Assembly: GCA_013397455.1 (NCBI GenBank)
Contig: VYZB01000172.1
Location: 853,685-917,684, forward strand
Source: Crotophaga sulcirostris
Taxonomy: Eukaryota; Chordata; Aves; Cuculiformes; Crotophagidae
Reading direction: 5' to 3'
Length of the DNA stretch: 64,000 bases
In this document: one piece after another, positions 50,501 to 63,228 of the stretch
Layout of the letters: every line of letters starts with the position of its first letter
How positions within the stretch are numbered: the first letter of the stretch is position 1
Made by a program: the position numbers and the translations under genes
Notes under the pieces: generated by a model
The model's input: the letters and a program-made list of their open reading frames with translations, nothing else
Databases searched by the model: none
Told to the model about the DNA's origin: nothing

Positions 50501-53204
50501 ATTGTTTCAGGATAAGAAGTTTTAAGTACAGTATCTACATCTTTATCTCCCCAATGCACATCTGTCAGCCTGATTCTCTCTTTACTGTTTCAATTGAATC
50601 ATAAGTAGCATTTCCACATCCTTAACAATGCTTTTGTTTCTAAAGCACCCGGTTCCAAAAGTCTGATAAAAAAAAAGTAATTAAAAAGTCTTATGACTTT
50701 TTCACATGTGCATGCCAATATCTAGAGAACAAGTTCTGGAAACCACCACCCCCACCCTCCAGACTATTCCGGGTCCTTAAGTTATAGACTGTATTGCTGG
50801 AGTGTGGGCCCAGAGCCACCCTCAAGTCTCCTTGCAAGGAAAACCAGCACGCTGTAATTGGAGATGCACAGGTGAAAGGTCTGTCCTTTCCCTTCTAAAC
50901 ACCCCACACACCACATGTACATGGTACTGAAGCTGAGGATTTGCAGGAAAATCTCCTTTCAAGGGGTGACGTATTTGCAATGCAGGGTTCCACTTTCTTT
51001 GTGAAGCAGATCACAGCCCTAAGTTTAGAGCAACTTCATCACTGTTTCTGAGCTCTTTAGAAACAACCAGGAGCTATGCAAAACCAATAGCCTAGGGTGT
51101 TTTTTCCGTTCACTGTTTTGGGAGAAACAGATGCCTGCTTCATGCTGTAAGGAACAACCACAGGGATCTAAAATATTACATGCTGAACAGGCCTACCACC
51201 TTATTGCAGGGTAGGCACATTCAAAGGAGCAAAGAGGGTTGCAGACATTGGTTTATCATATTTTTTCCTTCATTTGGCAAGAATACAGTCATTCTGTTAA
51301 TTGATACTCCTACCACAGTGTTAAACAAACAAATCAGATGAAACACAGTTTGCCAGTATTTTGTCACATTCCAGGCTTCCTGGCGTTAGTTAGTGTCTGT
51401 ATATCCTGGGGCACCAACAGATGTAAGGTCTGATATAAGCTGTTTCCCCAGATTCATGTCCAAGAAAAATGCAGGCTTTATTCTGCAATGTATGAACACC
51501 TGGTGAATTAACAAAAAGCACAACCGATGAACACTTGCCCGCTCACCCATGTTGGATTTCAGTCTAAAAGGGTTTGTAAGCTTCCCTGCCCCACTCCCCA
51601 TCTCTCACTAGCTACATAAACCTGGAAGAGGGGCTGCGAGTGTCAGTTATTTCTGGCAAAGATGCCAGAAGGATCCATCCATTCCTCAGGAAGATAACAT
51701 GTGAAGGAATTTACCGCAGAGGGGCCCAGATGCCTACAGCTTAATCAATCTGCACCCAAAGCTGCTGCCACTGAGCACTACTCCAAAGTAAATTACACCC
51801 GGCACACATGTACACTTCAAACACTGAAGAATATCTGGGTGGGCTGGAACAGTCAAGGTTTTCTTTAAAAACTATTCATTGAAACTGAGGAGGATTACAA
51901 ATTGTCACCAAATAGCAACAGTGGCTCACAAAGCTGGGGCAAGTTCACTAGTCACCACAGTAACTCAAAGCCAGAGCCATATCCAAAACTACTCTTTAGT
52001 TTGATACTTAATTTCCTCAAGAACACCTTGAGACGCATTCAAGATCCAGCAGTATTTACTCCTAGTGAATTTAGGTCCTGACATATCCTGTGAAGGAGGA
52101 GTCAGCCTACTTCAGTTGTACCAGCTGAAAGGTTGATCTGGCCTGCCTCTGGAGTCAATGTGTACTTTTCACTCTCAACACTTCTGTTTATAATAGCACA
52201 TATACGTAAGAGAACACTAAGTGGTAGACATGTAAGTTTTTAAATTATGTAGCACAGAAAACACACTCAACTGGAAGCTGAAAGAAAAAAAATGAAGACT
52301 AACTTAAAGCCTCCATATGGTGAACAGCTATCGTTCTTAAAACACAGTTTTGATGACTATCACAGCTCTCTTCTCACAGAGCTACTGACAGCTCATTTAG
52401 ATGACAATATCAGGGTTTTCATCGTGGCTTCATACATTCTCAATTGCTACACTGGGGAAGTCAGGATTCATCACTGTAGATAAAATCCAGAAGGCTCCCT
52501 CAAAAAGTCAGGATTTGGACACTGAAATATGATTCTTTATATATGCTGACCCTAAGTTTTCTTATGGGACCAGTGATGACCTATTGAAGCATGGACAACT
52601 TTAGTTTTACCAGGTGGTGCTTTTAGCCTGCTCGGACCCATGAAACTGAAGAGAGTGAAAGGTAGCTGTGATACATCAACTTGATGTCCAGGCCTTACAC
52701 AAATTTAATATGAAATACCTTTCAATTCTCTGCTTTCAGATTTTCTCTTGTTCCCAGCTCCCAGGCGTTCCTATTTTATTGTATGCTGTGAACATAACCA
52801 CACCAAGCCATTTCATTATAACAAGCTCATTTTGTAACCAACCACAGCAGTAACAGCTGTTCATTCCAAAGCCAGCACAGACATGCTGCACCCAAGTGGC
52901 ACACTGAGCACTGACACTTTAGCTACCCAAATCAAAGTCAACACCGACACAAAGTCTGTGTTTGGGAGATGCCAAAAAAGGTCTCTCCTGATTCTGAGCT
53001 GTCCAGGATTGCAACAAACCTTATTGTCCATGACTCTAACAATAACCAAGAGATTTTAATAGGGCATAATTTCAAATTAAGGTACAATGCAAAAAAAAAA
53101 AATGTTTGTCCAAACTAGAACACGGAAGTCCCTGAGATATCATAGAAAATAAAGCAGCTGAAAATGAATGTGAAGAGTGCCTTGTAAATACTCACGACTA
53201 AGAA
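47547..53204. other. AT-rich stretch, nothing recognised
   Basis: There is no gene or named repeat. Short T and A runs occur near 49136 and 49455. Open frames are 77 codons or fewer and overlap on both strands. Confidence 0.55.
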
Positions 53205-54341
53205 GCAAAAAGTCTCTTATCTGCACTAGAAGCAGGAGGCCAGCAAGGGAGCTGGTAGGATTGCTTAACGACTACGTTATGAAATGAGCACTCAGGAATG
53301 ATAAGGCCACAGTCAGGGAGCTCAGTGTACTCTTTCAGTCAGTTGTTACTACAGAAGGTATTGGAGAGATCCCACATCTTACAAATTCATCACAGCAGAT
53401 AGTTCAAAGGAGTCAGATCGTTTTAAAGCATGTACACAGGGAGTATTAGATCAAAAGGCAAACTGGAAGTTAATACGTCACAAGGAGTGGATGGTATTCA
53501 CCTGATAGCTCTGAGGAAACTCAAATGTGGAACTGCGGAACTGCTGGCAAAGGTTTGTAGCTGATAACCACAAAGAAATGCTATGCCAGAGGGCTGACAA
53601 GGGACTCCCATTTATGGAAAGGTTTCCAGAAGGCATCAGGGAACTAATGGAGAGTGATATCCAGCAGCAGCATGACATATACAGACTATAACAAACAAGA
53701 TAACCAGCAAGCACACAGGGAAACTGAGTCTGTGAAAAGGAGTCACCATGGCCTCCACAAAAGGCAATCCTGCTTCATCAACTGGCTGGACTTCTACAGA
53801 GGTGTCAGTAAACATGCAGATACATGGGATCCTGCAGGCATAACATACCTGGACTTTCAGAAAGTCTTGAGTAAGCTTCCACACCAAACCAAAATGCCAC
53901 AGGACTAGATAACAAAGTCTATTTCACATATGAAAAACAGTTGAAATGATAAAAAAGAGAGGATAAGCTTTGAGGCCCAACAATCATTTTTCAGAATGAA
54001 GATGAGCACGTAATAGGGTCTGCCAGGAATCAGAGTTGAAACTGGTTTTACTCAATATCTTCATCGGTGACCTGGACAGGAGAATGAACAGTTAAAACTT
54101 TTGAGTTTGTGAATGTTACTGAATACTTTCAAGCAATCCAATGCTATGCTGATGGCAAGGAACTTCAAAAGGAGCTCACAGAACAAAGTGAACAGACAAA
54201 AAAACCCTAACCTGGCAGGTGAGAAAACTGCAGTGAAAACAAGACATAGGAGGTAATTCTTCTGCTATGTAACATCTCTAAATGACCACATCTCATGTAC
54301 TGTATGTCAGTTCTCATCTCAAGAAGGATGCACTTAAGTCA
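53205..54341 (+). mobile_element. Old CR1-type LINE, reverse-transcriptase region (plus strand, part 1)
   Basis: This is a strongly decayed LINE of the CR1 clade. Blocks match the ORF2 region in order: an upstream part near 53340-53400; the segment aggagtggatggtattcacc followed by sequence matching a conserved CR1 block ending in gaactgct; a block at 53725-53885 encoding a recognisable but broken QHGF/K-S-C and YLDFQK-type reverse-transcriptase motif; and blocks near 54055-54090 (FNIFI-ND-L type) and 54145-54185. The last block, near 54290-54330, resembles the LEYC-QFWSPQ region. Many frameshifts and stops are present. The family resembles CR1 lineages also common in turtles and crocodilians, so it is older than the other copies. 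It resumes after 54609. Confidence 0.85.
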
Positions 54342-54349
54342 GATTCAAT
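54342..54349. repeat. Left copy of 8-bp direct repeat
   Basis: gattcaat immediately precedes the minus-strand CR1 insert and is repeated exactly at 54602-54609. This is consistent with a target-site duplication made by insertion into the older element. Confidence 0.7.
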
Positions 54350-54601
54350 CACAGAACTGTTGGAAGGGAACTCTTGAGATTATCTAGTCCAACTCATCTG
54401 CTCAAGCACACTCAGCTAGAGTAGATTTCCCAGGACTGTGTCTGGTTGGGTTTTAGATGTCTCCACAAATGGAGATCCCACAGCCTCTCTGGGCAACCTG
54501 TTCCAATTTTAACCATCCTCATAGCAAAAATGTGTTTTCTTGCATCAGATGGAATCTCATATATTTCAATTTATGCCCATTGCCTCTTGGCAATTATTGA
54601 T
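54350..54601 (-). mobile_element. CR1 LINE, 3' fragment nested in an older CR1 (minus strand)
   Basis: A 5'-truncated CR1 3' end in reverse orientation. Its motifs are tcacagaactgttggaaggg at the start, gattatctagtccaactcat, then cctctctgggcaacctgttc and tttatgcccattgcctcttg. The copy is diverged. It interrupts the plus-strand CR1 sequence, which continues on both sides, and is flanked by the direct repeat gattcaat. It is therefore younger than its host element. Confidence 0.9.
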
Positions 54602-54609
54602 GATTCAAT
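54602..54609. repeat. Right copy of 8-bp direct repeat
   Basis: The exact copy of 54342-54349 on the far side of the nested CR1. Confidence 0.7.
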
Positions 54610-54790
54610 ATGATTGATGCTGGGATGCAGGAGGTAAGAGCTTTACATGAAGACAATAAAGTTTGAGAGAGGAGAAGGTGAGTGAGATGTGATATCTCTG
54701 AGGTTTACAGTGTCATGAGCATGATGGATGACTTGAATGGAAAACTGCTGTTATCGTCTCTGGCTAACCTAAAGACTGTACCACCATCTA
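54610..54790 (+). mobile_element. Old CR1-type LINE (plus strand, part 2)
   Basis: This is the continuation of the plus-strand element after the nested insert. Blocks near ggaggtaagagctttacatg and the segment agatgtgatatctctgaggt plus ttacagtgtcatgag match the CR1 3' part of ORF2 (the '-R-GDMI--YK-M-' region), immediately downstream in CR1 of the region where part 1 ends. The 3' end is not clear and fades out by about 54.8 kb. Confidence 0.75.
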
Positions 54791-56373
54791 AGGGATACGC
54801 TTCTTTTTAACTCTAACATCAATTCACATGTTACCTATGAACCAAGGAACAAGGATGACTCAAGGTGATAGCAAACTTTGCTGTTTCCCATTTGACAAAG
54901 ACAACATATTTATCCAAGACTCTGCTTTCTCCACTTGTTCCATACTGAATAAATAGGTAAGTAAAGTATTTTGTTACTTTGATAGTAATCGACTGGACTA
55001 TGATTTGGCCTGCCATGGGCAGTCTTTCAGGTGACTGACACCCCAGCTCATCCTATCCACACACAAAAAGCTTCTCCCATAGAAGCAGGCACAGGCTACC
55101 AAAACTAATTTCTGGTCTGAAGTATCACTCTCTTCAAAAGAAAAGGAAGAGCCTAGTTAACAGAAACTAGAAAAATTATGAAAGCAAGTCTCCAATCAAT
55201 AAGGGACAGGAAAGACAATCACATTTAGACTACAAAACAAATAATTTTATTTAAAAGAAACTTACAAGTATTGTTAGCACTGACATTGTGAAACTTGTAA
55301 ATTTTCCACTCCTTCATTTTCAGAGCTGAAGAAACAACCTGAGCTATGTCTGTTTGTTTAACTCTCTGAATTAACGGTTACTTTTCTACTTACTTCATCT
55401 GTCACATGAGCAAAGATGTAAACAACTCTAGAACTGGGATATCATAGTGGTTCCTGTAAATCTTACTACTAGTCCTTATATAGTCTAATCTATAATAATA
55501 TTGCTATTGATAGCAGAAGGCATTTCAACATTAAATTCCACAACTCTGCAAAATAATACACCCAAGCTGGGTCACTCCCATGTAAGAGCTACCAGCCTTT
55601 GCATACTGTAACAAAACGCTAGATGCCCTGCCTCCTTGCATTCAGCCAGACCAGTACTGAACCATTTTGGCAGTGATGAGCTAACGGATGGTAATTCAGC
55701 AAAGTTTTTCAGTGGAAACCACAAATTACATCAAGTTCATTTGATACTTCAGTCACAGCTTTGGAAGAGCTGCAGCTATCTATCGTTTTCCCACAAGCAG
55801 GAAAAAATTATGGACTATAAGCCAGTTCTGCTCTCCTAAATCTCAGTTGTTTTCAAGGCGAGTAGCTTCCTGATGAGCGAATTGTTGGACTTGCCACTAC
55901 ACATTATCACTTAATAAAAAACCTCAAGAACTGTCATTAGAGCAAGAGTAAAATGGCAGAATGTTTAGACTGGACCCAAATAGTTTTTCTTTTTTTTTGC
56001 CTAAGTTTTTCCCAGTAAAACAGTTTAAGAGATTAAAATGAAATATTTAAGAAAATTGGGACTGTAGTAGCTCTGAAAGTTTGTACTTTGTTACCAACTT
56101 TAGCCTCTCTTTCCAGATCACAGAATTTCTCACTAATTGCTAATTCTAGCTCCAAACCAGCATTTGTTCCCATTTCATAGCAGGAAGACAGGCAAAGGAT
56201 TGGGCCTATGTATTTCCTTTTAAGTGTTCATGAGTTTGTTTCCTATTTCACATATGACACATAGGGGCAATCATATAGTTTGAAAGCACTGAACAACACA
56301 GGCGTATTGCTGTAAAACAACTACCCAAAAACCACAGTGCTCATGGATAGTTCTGAACAACAAGGCATTTATG
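54791..56373. other. Nothing recognised
   Basis: AT-rich sequence with short chance open frames only. No further CR1 match is visible beyond about 54.8 kb. Confidence 0.55.
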
Positions 56374-56468
56374 ATTCGTCCAAGACCACAGAGAAAGTCA
56401 GTGGCAAAGTGGGAAATAAAACCCATCTTTCAGATTCCTGTTCCAATATTATAATCAAAACACTCTTT
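56374..56468 (-). mobile_element. MIR SINE remnant (minus strand)
   Basis: In reverse orientation the segment follows the MIR 5' half. The part attcgtccaagaccacagag corresponds to the 'ttgcccaaggtcacacagc' block, agtcagtggcaaagtgggaa to 'agtggcagagccgggatt', and the following aacccatctttcagattcct to the tRNA-derived 'gaacccaggtctcctgac' part. Divergence is high. The rest of the MIR body is not recognisable. Confidence 0.65.
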
Positions 56469-59130
56469 CATTCTGAAAAAACTTCTCTCTTTCACAGAAA
56501 TTTTTTCAGCAAGAGATTTCACTCAGGAGTGAAGAAATTTTCCTGACAAAGCTCCTTTTCAAAAACCTTTTAGTTCTAACAGTAAGCTTAAATGAACTCA
56601 TATTTTCCAAACAAATTTCCTTCAAGGATAAAAAAGCTCCGCTGCCTAATATGTTCCGCTGCTAGTTTATGACAATACCTACCAAATTACCATTTATTGA
56701 AAGAAGTTCAAAGACCTTCAGCCAAGTCTGTTGAAGAGGCATCTTGAACACAGAAAATATAGAATTACTTGACTGAGCATTTGAAAATGTACAGTTGGTT
56801 TGGAGAAAATAGTTGTATATTCCTCTTCTACTGCCTTCATTTTGACAACCATACAGTTTTTCTTGAAGGATTTAAAAAAATATTTTTTCTTTGAATAAAC
56901 TTTGGTTTATACTCAGTTTTTTTCCCTAAAAAAATATTTTTACATGAAAAATAAAAAAGCCTAGATATTTTGATTGACAAAACACCATAACCAGTCATGT
57001 AGTATGAGTCAGACTGCAATGTTTAGACTCCTTTAGCTACTTCAGGTCTTGCTTGGCAAACTGTGGCACCTGGTTTCTTCACACGAGGAAGGTGGGAAGT
57101 AGAGAAGAAGCCCAGCTGCCTCAACCCTGCAAGACAAGCACTACCTTTTCCATTTAGCAGCCTATATATAAGTTCTGTTACCAAGATATGCCACAGTACA
57201 GTGTACCAGTACCCAGGGTATCACAAGGTCTTCTCACAGTATTCCTTAGCCTCCCCCCACATTCATGCATAACCTTAACTTTGCACAAGAACTCACTCAA
57301 GCAATGCTTTGGAGAACCAACAGGTGACTGTACCAAACTACCCTCCTCTTTCGTCTTAATAAAAGAAAACATCTACACAATTACAGCCTCCATACTCAGA
57401 GCTAAGGTTTTTCAATATCCTTAAAATGTTATGTCATAGCAAGAGGTTAGTTCCTTTAAAACTCAGTTATGGGCTAAAAAGTCAGGATAAGCAGTAATGG
57501 TAGGTTAGGACACTCATTGGGTGCTACATAAATATCCATTTCCAATTTAGTTCTCTAATACAATGTCATTTACCTTTAAGCCAGTCCAGCAGAAATACTT
57601 CAACTCTCTTCAAGATCAGTGGTTCTTATAGCAACTAACACCAATTTTCATTTGGTTCTCTGTTCACAGAGATCAAGAACTGAATATGGAGAGGAAAAAA
57701 AGACCATTTTTCTTTTGTGAGGATCTCTGTAGGTCAGGGCTGCACAGAAGTGCAATCAGCAAAGGTAAGGGGGAGGTAAAGGACCATCAATCTGTAACTG
57801 CAGAGGCACTAAAGTTACTATGATGTGAAAATGGAGGAAGAAGAGGATAAAAGTCTTCCTATTGCCCTTAAGTGAGGAGAAGTTGAACAGTGACACAATA
57901 CAGGTTGGCAGCCATTTGGCTTCTAAGAAAGCGAACAAAATATCAGAGCATTGGCAATCCTGACAGCAAAAGCATGTCACTCTCCCATCTTCTTTGCAGG
58001 TTAAAGAGTCAACAGCAGCAGTCTTCAAGATAAGGACTTTGCAAGAACTCCTGAGATATGACTTTAAAGTGGCCAGGCCATTCCATCTGTGCCTGTAGCA
58101 GTGATCATCACAGCTGCTTCCTGCAACACAGCGCTAATCTTCCCTCTTCTTCCACTCAGTTCTCAATTTTGTTTTTTTTTTCCCCTAGACAATTCACCCA
58201 GAGACCAAAAATCCACTGACATGTTTGTTGGAGTTTAAGATCTGCCTGTTCTGCTAGGTCTTTTCTGAGAGAGAAGAAAGAAGGGAAAAGAGATGAGTTT
58301 CAGCTTGGTCATATCAACAGTTAACCAATGTTTATGTAAGTGTTAAAACTAAACCATTTTATAAACTAATTTCTCAACACAATTTAAAACATCTTGCAAA
58401 TATATTCTTCTCACTGTTAGCTACTAAAATGTTGATTCTATTTGTTCTCATTTAAGCAGATCTTAAGGGTATGAAGGCCCCTAATTAGGCTTTCTGGTAT
58501 TCATGCAGCTTACTTTGCTCAAAAAAAAAAAGAAAAAATTATCCACAAAATCCAAATATTCCTCCTCTAAAATGCTTCAGACTTCTGAGTGAGGCCATGA
58601 GGTATTCCTCTCTGCTACAGGGGACAGCAGCAGGACAAAAAAACTCCCTTGCAGAGCCACAAATTCCTGCAGCTCTCCCGTCAACAGCTATCAGGAAAAG
58701 GACTATCATTCCTGCTTGACTGCTGTAGAGAAGCTACTGAAAAAAGCGCAGTTTACAATTTATTCAAATTGCATCCGTTTATTTCAAAATGGAATTTAAC
58801 CCTAGAGTACAAGAGGAAACCGGAAGTCTCTCAGAGAACAGAATAACAGGTCAATTTATGAGACAACAGAGCTTCACCTGGCTCCCAGACACATCTATGC
58901 GGTATGACCGTTTTCCAAGCTGTCCTTTTCTCAGAAATACAAATGATCTAAACAGAACACAAAGATGACTGTAATAACAAATGCCTTAATTTCCTTCCAA
59001 AATGTTAGAGTGGTCAAGCTTTTTTTTGTCAAATGCATCTAATTGATTCAAAGGGATCTTAACTTAAAAGGACATTTAATTCCTAATCTGTCTCCTAAGT
59101 AACCCTTACAGTTCTTTCAGGTTAGTCTCT
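56469..59130. other. AT-rich stretch, nothing recognised
   Basis: No gene or named repeat. Two short A/T palindromes (aaaaaatatttttt at 56875-56888 and aaaaatattttt at 56930-56941) lie about 55 bases apart. The plus-strand donor motif near 57760 is preceded only by a 32-bp segment and is treated as chance. Confidence 0.5.
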
Positions 59131-59145
59131 TCCTTCCTTCCTTCC
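59131..59145. repeat. Short CCTT microsatellite
   Basis: Three to four (tcct) units. Nothing associated. Confidence 0.7.
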
Positions 59146-59519
59146 CGGCATAACAGAAAGACCTCTCTCGTAGTCATAACAGAGCTGTATATTGTTTAAA
59201 CACAAATGTTTACGGCAAGCAGCAAGTCTCTTGACTGGCACAGTGAACTACAAGACAATTTCTGGGAAGCAATAAAGTATTATCAAAATAAGAGTCTATT
59301 AGTGCTACAATTGTATTTGCTATTTCAGAGTATCTGAACCACCCCAGCAGGTTTCAAAATGCAACAACAGAAGAGGCTTTGCAGTGGTGGGTACAGGTAG
59401 CTGGAACTTTTGTTTTCCCTGCATTTGTGTCAATTTTTTTCCCCCCAACAGCACACAAAATCAAACAGAGTTGGAGAAAATGAAAAGACTCCCATACCTT
59501 ATGTCCCAGGGTAACTTAC

Positions 59520-59543
59520 CAGATGTGGCCCATGATAGAAGAG
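59520..59543 (-). other. Micro-exon-like segment (minus strand)
   Basis: On the minus strand, 24 bp lie between ctcaattcctag and a strong donor (ATCTG then GTAAGT). In one frame it reads LFYHGPHL in phase 0-0. It is too short for the open frame to mean anything, and is listed only because the donor is strong. Confidence 0.1.
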
Positions 59544-62283
59544 CTAGGAATTGAGGCCACAGTCTCAACTGCACTTTATGGGTCTACAAGCAACACAATC
59601 CACAGACCAGCTCCTCAGTCCAGACCTTAATACTACAGGATTCTCAGTGGGTGGAAAGTTAGTGGTTCCAAAACTGTGGTGGTGATCACAGACTGAACAC
59701 AGATCTTAGCTCCACAATCCAGCATCCGTCTTTACACTCCAGAATAAGATCAGAGTTTAAAATCCTTAGATTTTTTTTTATGTGGCTGGGGATAATTTAA
59801 AAAATATTACAGAGCTGGTCAAACATCTAGGTAGGAGTCAGTGTAATGTCTCATTTAAACAGTACCCTTCCACTATGGAAGCCCTCTTAAACAGCTTGCG
59901 CCACTGTAACCCAGGACATAACCTCAGAACAAGCTATCCCATTCATTTCTTCTAAGAAGGTTTTTGCAGGCACTGCAGGTGACTAATTATGCTTTCTGGT
60001 GCATCATTTGTGTTAAGTTAGCAATTACCAACCACAGAAGGAACACAAGGGATGCCTATGGAGCTACAAGTATTTCTAGTCCTCTTTCCAAAACCTGTTA
60101 CAAATACTTTCTACCACTCCCTGAAATGCACTTCACAAAGCAATAAAAAAGCTATCATAAAACCATAGGATAAAATACCTTAGCCTTACGGGCAGAATTA
60201 CATTTTGAGTAGGTTTGTTTGGGTTTTTTTTAGACAGAAACACAACACTGAGTCAAACCGAAGTTATACTGAAGAGTCTATAATGAGATTTCCTTAGCTA
60301 TCAGACCCATAAAGCAAAGGTCATCATGTTGATATTCCATGAAAGCCTGCAGCATTTAAGGCATTTTGAATACTGTAAAAATACCTCTGCATTTGCACAA
60401 AAGTCTCCCCAAAATACCTAATAACATTGTCAGCATGAGGTGTTTAGTCAACATTTCTAAGATCAATGCAAAGGTCAAAGCAAATAAAATATGTTGGAGT
60501 GCTGAGCCCAAGGGCACTCTTTGAAATGTGGTTTGAACGCAATCCATCAATATGTACTTTTTCTGTTCTATTACCCACATAATCACCAGCCCTGTTTCAC
60601 CATAAATCTGTTGTTCAGAAGTGTTCAAAAACGTCATAGTATTGGTCATCTATGTCAGTTGCCCAAGAGTGATTTATTAAAACATTTGGCTGAGCAGGTC
60701 ATCATCCCAATGGCACATAATAAATCAGGAAGCACTTGACAATATTGCTGTTACAATAGGTGTGACTGCTGGTGCAGCCAAAAATTAAAGTTGCCAGACA
60801 TTTCCATGAGAAAGCCCTATTTTCAGTTACTTGCAGCTTTGTCGAACTGTTGAAGATGAACTTTTGCATGCTAGAATTCTGTCTTAGACTGGTTTTTATT
60901 TTGTTTAAGGGAAAATTTAACCAAAAGAGTTACAATGCTCTGCAAGCAGGCCAGGGTACAGTATGTTTTATTTCTGTTAAGAAAAAAAAACCCAAGAATG
61001 TAGTCTGTTAGAAGACCTAACACTCTCATATTTTCAAGAAGTCATCTTGACATTCAACGAGGATGGTCTGTATCTATGCTTATGATGCCAGTTACATAAA
61101 CATCACCTTAGATTAGGTCAATTTAGCCTGAGAAAAATTATTTGTACTGCAGTTTACCAGATGCTACAAGCATCACAATAGTACCATCTATGTCTCGTGT
61201 GTAACTTCTTTCTAAGCATTTATGTTGTCCTAAAGGTACAAATCCCAGCTGCTTTGGACCAACTTGAGCCAAGACCTGGCTTAAAGACTGAGAACCTAGA
61301 AGGTGGGAGCTGCTTCTTCTGTCAGATCTTAAAGAAACTGCTACTAAAGAGAGAAAATGAGACTAGTCAGAGAAGCAAGAAGCAGCTCTGTGATGCTACC
61401 AGTAGAAATACCCATCTGAGGGCTCTGTAAGCCATAAGGTGCTGACCCAGGACTGCTGCAGCTGGGTCTGCAAGGAGGCTCAGAAGGACCTGGAGACTCT
61501 AAGGAATCATTTTCAGCTAGTACTTGTGAAGCAGAATTGCAGTTGCATGGCAGTTTTACAGATTTATATTTTTGTTATAAATTCAAAACTATCTGTATAT
61601 TTGATTGTCATTAAAACTATCTTAAAACAAGTGCTGAATAGCCTCACGTATCTTGCACGCTAATGTATCACAAGGAGCCAGTGGCAAGTCTAAATGACTG
61701 GTGCCTGAAGACAGAACTGAACGCAAGCTCTCCAACAATACTATGCCTAGTGTTCACATTCTGTTTTTTCCATGCTTATTTTTGTTGCAAAAAGCCTTCA
61801 TTTCTCAAAGTAAATACAAGCAAAAAGATTTGCAACCAAGGAAACACACATTCGAAATATACAGGAAGAATATATTATGTTACACTTAAGGAACACCTAG
61901 AATAAACTTGCAACAAAGCCATTTAAATAACTTGTCAAGTGTTTGAGAGCATGGAAGCTGCTAAAATTGAGAAAATAGTTTTGAAAGTACATTCAACATC
62001 AACAGAAAGGCACAGATTCAAAAAAACACAGTAAAGAAAAAAAAATCTTTGGAGTACCTCTGATGATACCAGCTCCCAGACTTATTTTTAAATAAGAATT
62101 TTGAACAAAAAACTCCCTCTTCCCTTCCCACTATAGAAAACAACAGTGAACTTCTGTTTTGTTTTGATTAAACGTGCTTTCTTGTGTCCAGGAGGAGCAC
62201 AGTTAATTTATAGCAAAGCAGCTGAGAAAGAAAATTGTACAGCAGCAGTAAGCATGCTTCAGGGCTTCCTCCTCCAAGGGGAA

Positions 62284-62306
62284 AAAACAAACAAACAAAA
62301 CAAAAG
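62284..62306. repeat. AAAC simple repeat
   Basis: Several aaac units grading into A-rich sequence, followed by a run of C around 62327. Confidence 0.7.
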
Positions 62307-63210
62307 CAAAAAACTCCCCAACCAAGCCCCCCCAAAATTATGTCCTGTTTCCCTGAAACCATTTCAATTCACCCTTTTTGTAGAACACTTGGCAACACTC
62401 TCACATAGGCAGAGGCTTCTCTCCCCAAGTTAGTTAGCAGCCAATGTCCCCTCAGCAACTGCTGTGTTGTGGTTCAAGGTCATTATTTACTATCCAGAAA
62501 TACAGAGAGTGACTATATACACTGAGATAGAATATAAAGACTAAGGGCAACACTCCATGAGAATCCACAGCCTTATAGTATTGATAACTCTCAATAAAAC
62601 ACTGAGACCATGACTGTGGCAACACAAGTCAGCAAGCACAAATGCACGGTTATTTAAATAAAAAGTTTTGCATTCTAGGCACCGGTACGCAATTTCACAG
62701 GAGTGAGAATTTAAGGTGCACAGAAAATAATAGTATTAAGTGTTGTTCTACTTGTAGTGATGTGTTTCTAACAGTCAGAGGACAAGCTATTGATAGGCAG
62801 GCATCAAGTAGAGAGATGCACAGTTAAACAAACAACTTCAAGTCTTGGGCACTTACCAGAAACACATTTCAACATTTCTGAACATTGTGGACTTCCCTGT
62901 ATTTTCCTCTCCTGAGGATACCCAAATATAATCTTGGCTTTTGCCTTTGATCACCAAACTAAGTCAAAACTTAAGTTGCCAGTTTTGGGCAATCATTCCA
63001 GTCCTCACATCACACTTCCTGTGGAATCCAGTCAGCCAATTTATTCAACACAAGATACATTACCAGGTTTCTCTGAATCAAAATATTAAGGCATTTCAGC
63101 TCCCTTATTTGGTTAGGTTATACTGACCTAAAAGTAAAAAACACTTCAGCTCTTCAAATATCAGAAAAAAGAAAGCTGCTAATAGATGTTTGCCCAAGAC
63201 AGAAGGGGAG

Positions 63211-63228
63211 AACAAACAAACAAACAAA
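63211..63228. repeat. AAAC microsatellite
   Basis: Four consecutive aaac units. Confidence 0.85.

Noticed and set aside
53654..53908. 84-codon open frame with a motif resembling reverse transcriptase
   Set aside because: A surviving piece of the old CR1 ORF2 and not a host gene. It is covered by the mobile-element entry.
57717..57765. 32-bp plus-strand segment between ctctgtag and a GTAAGG donor
   Set aside because: Too short for an open frame to mean anything. Most likely a chance pairing of splice motifs.
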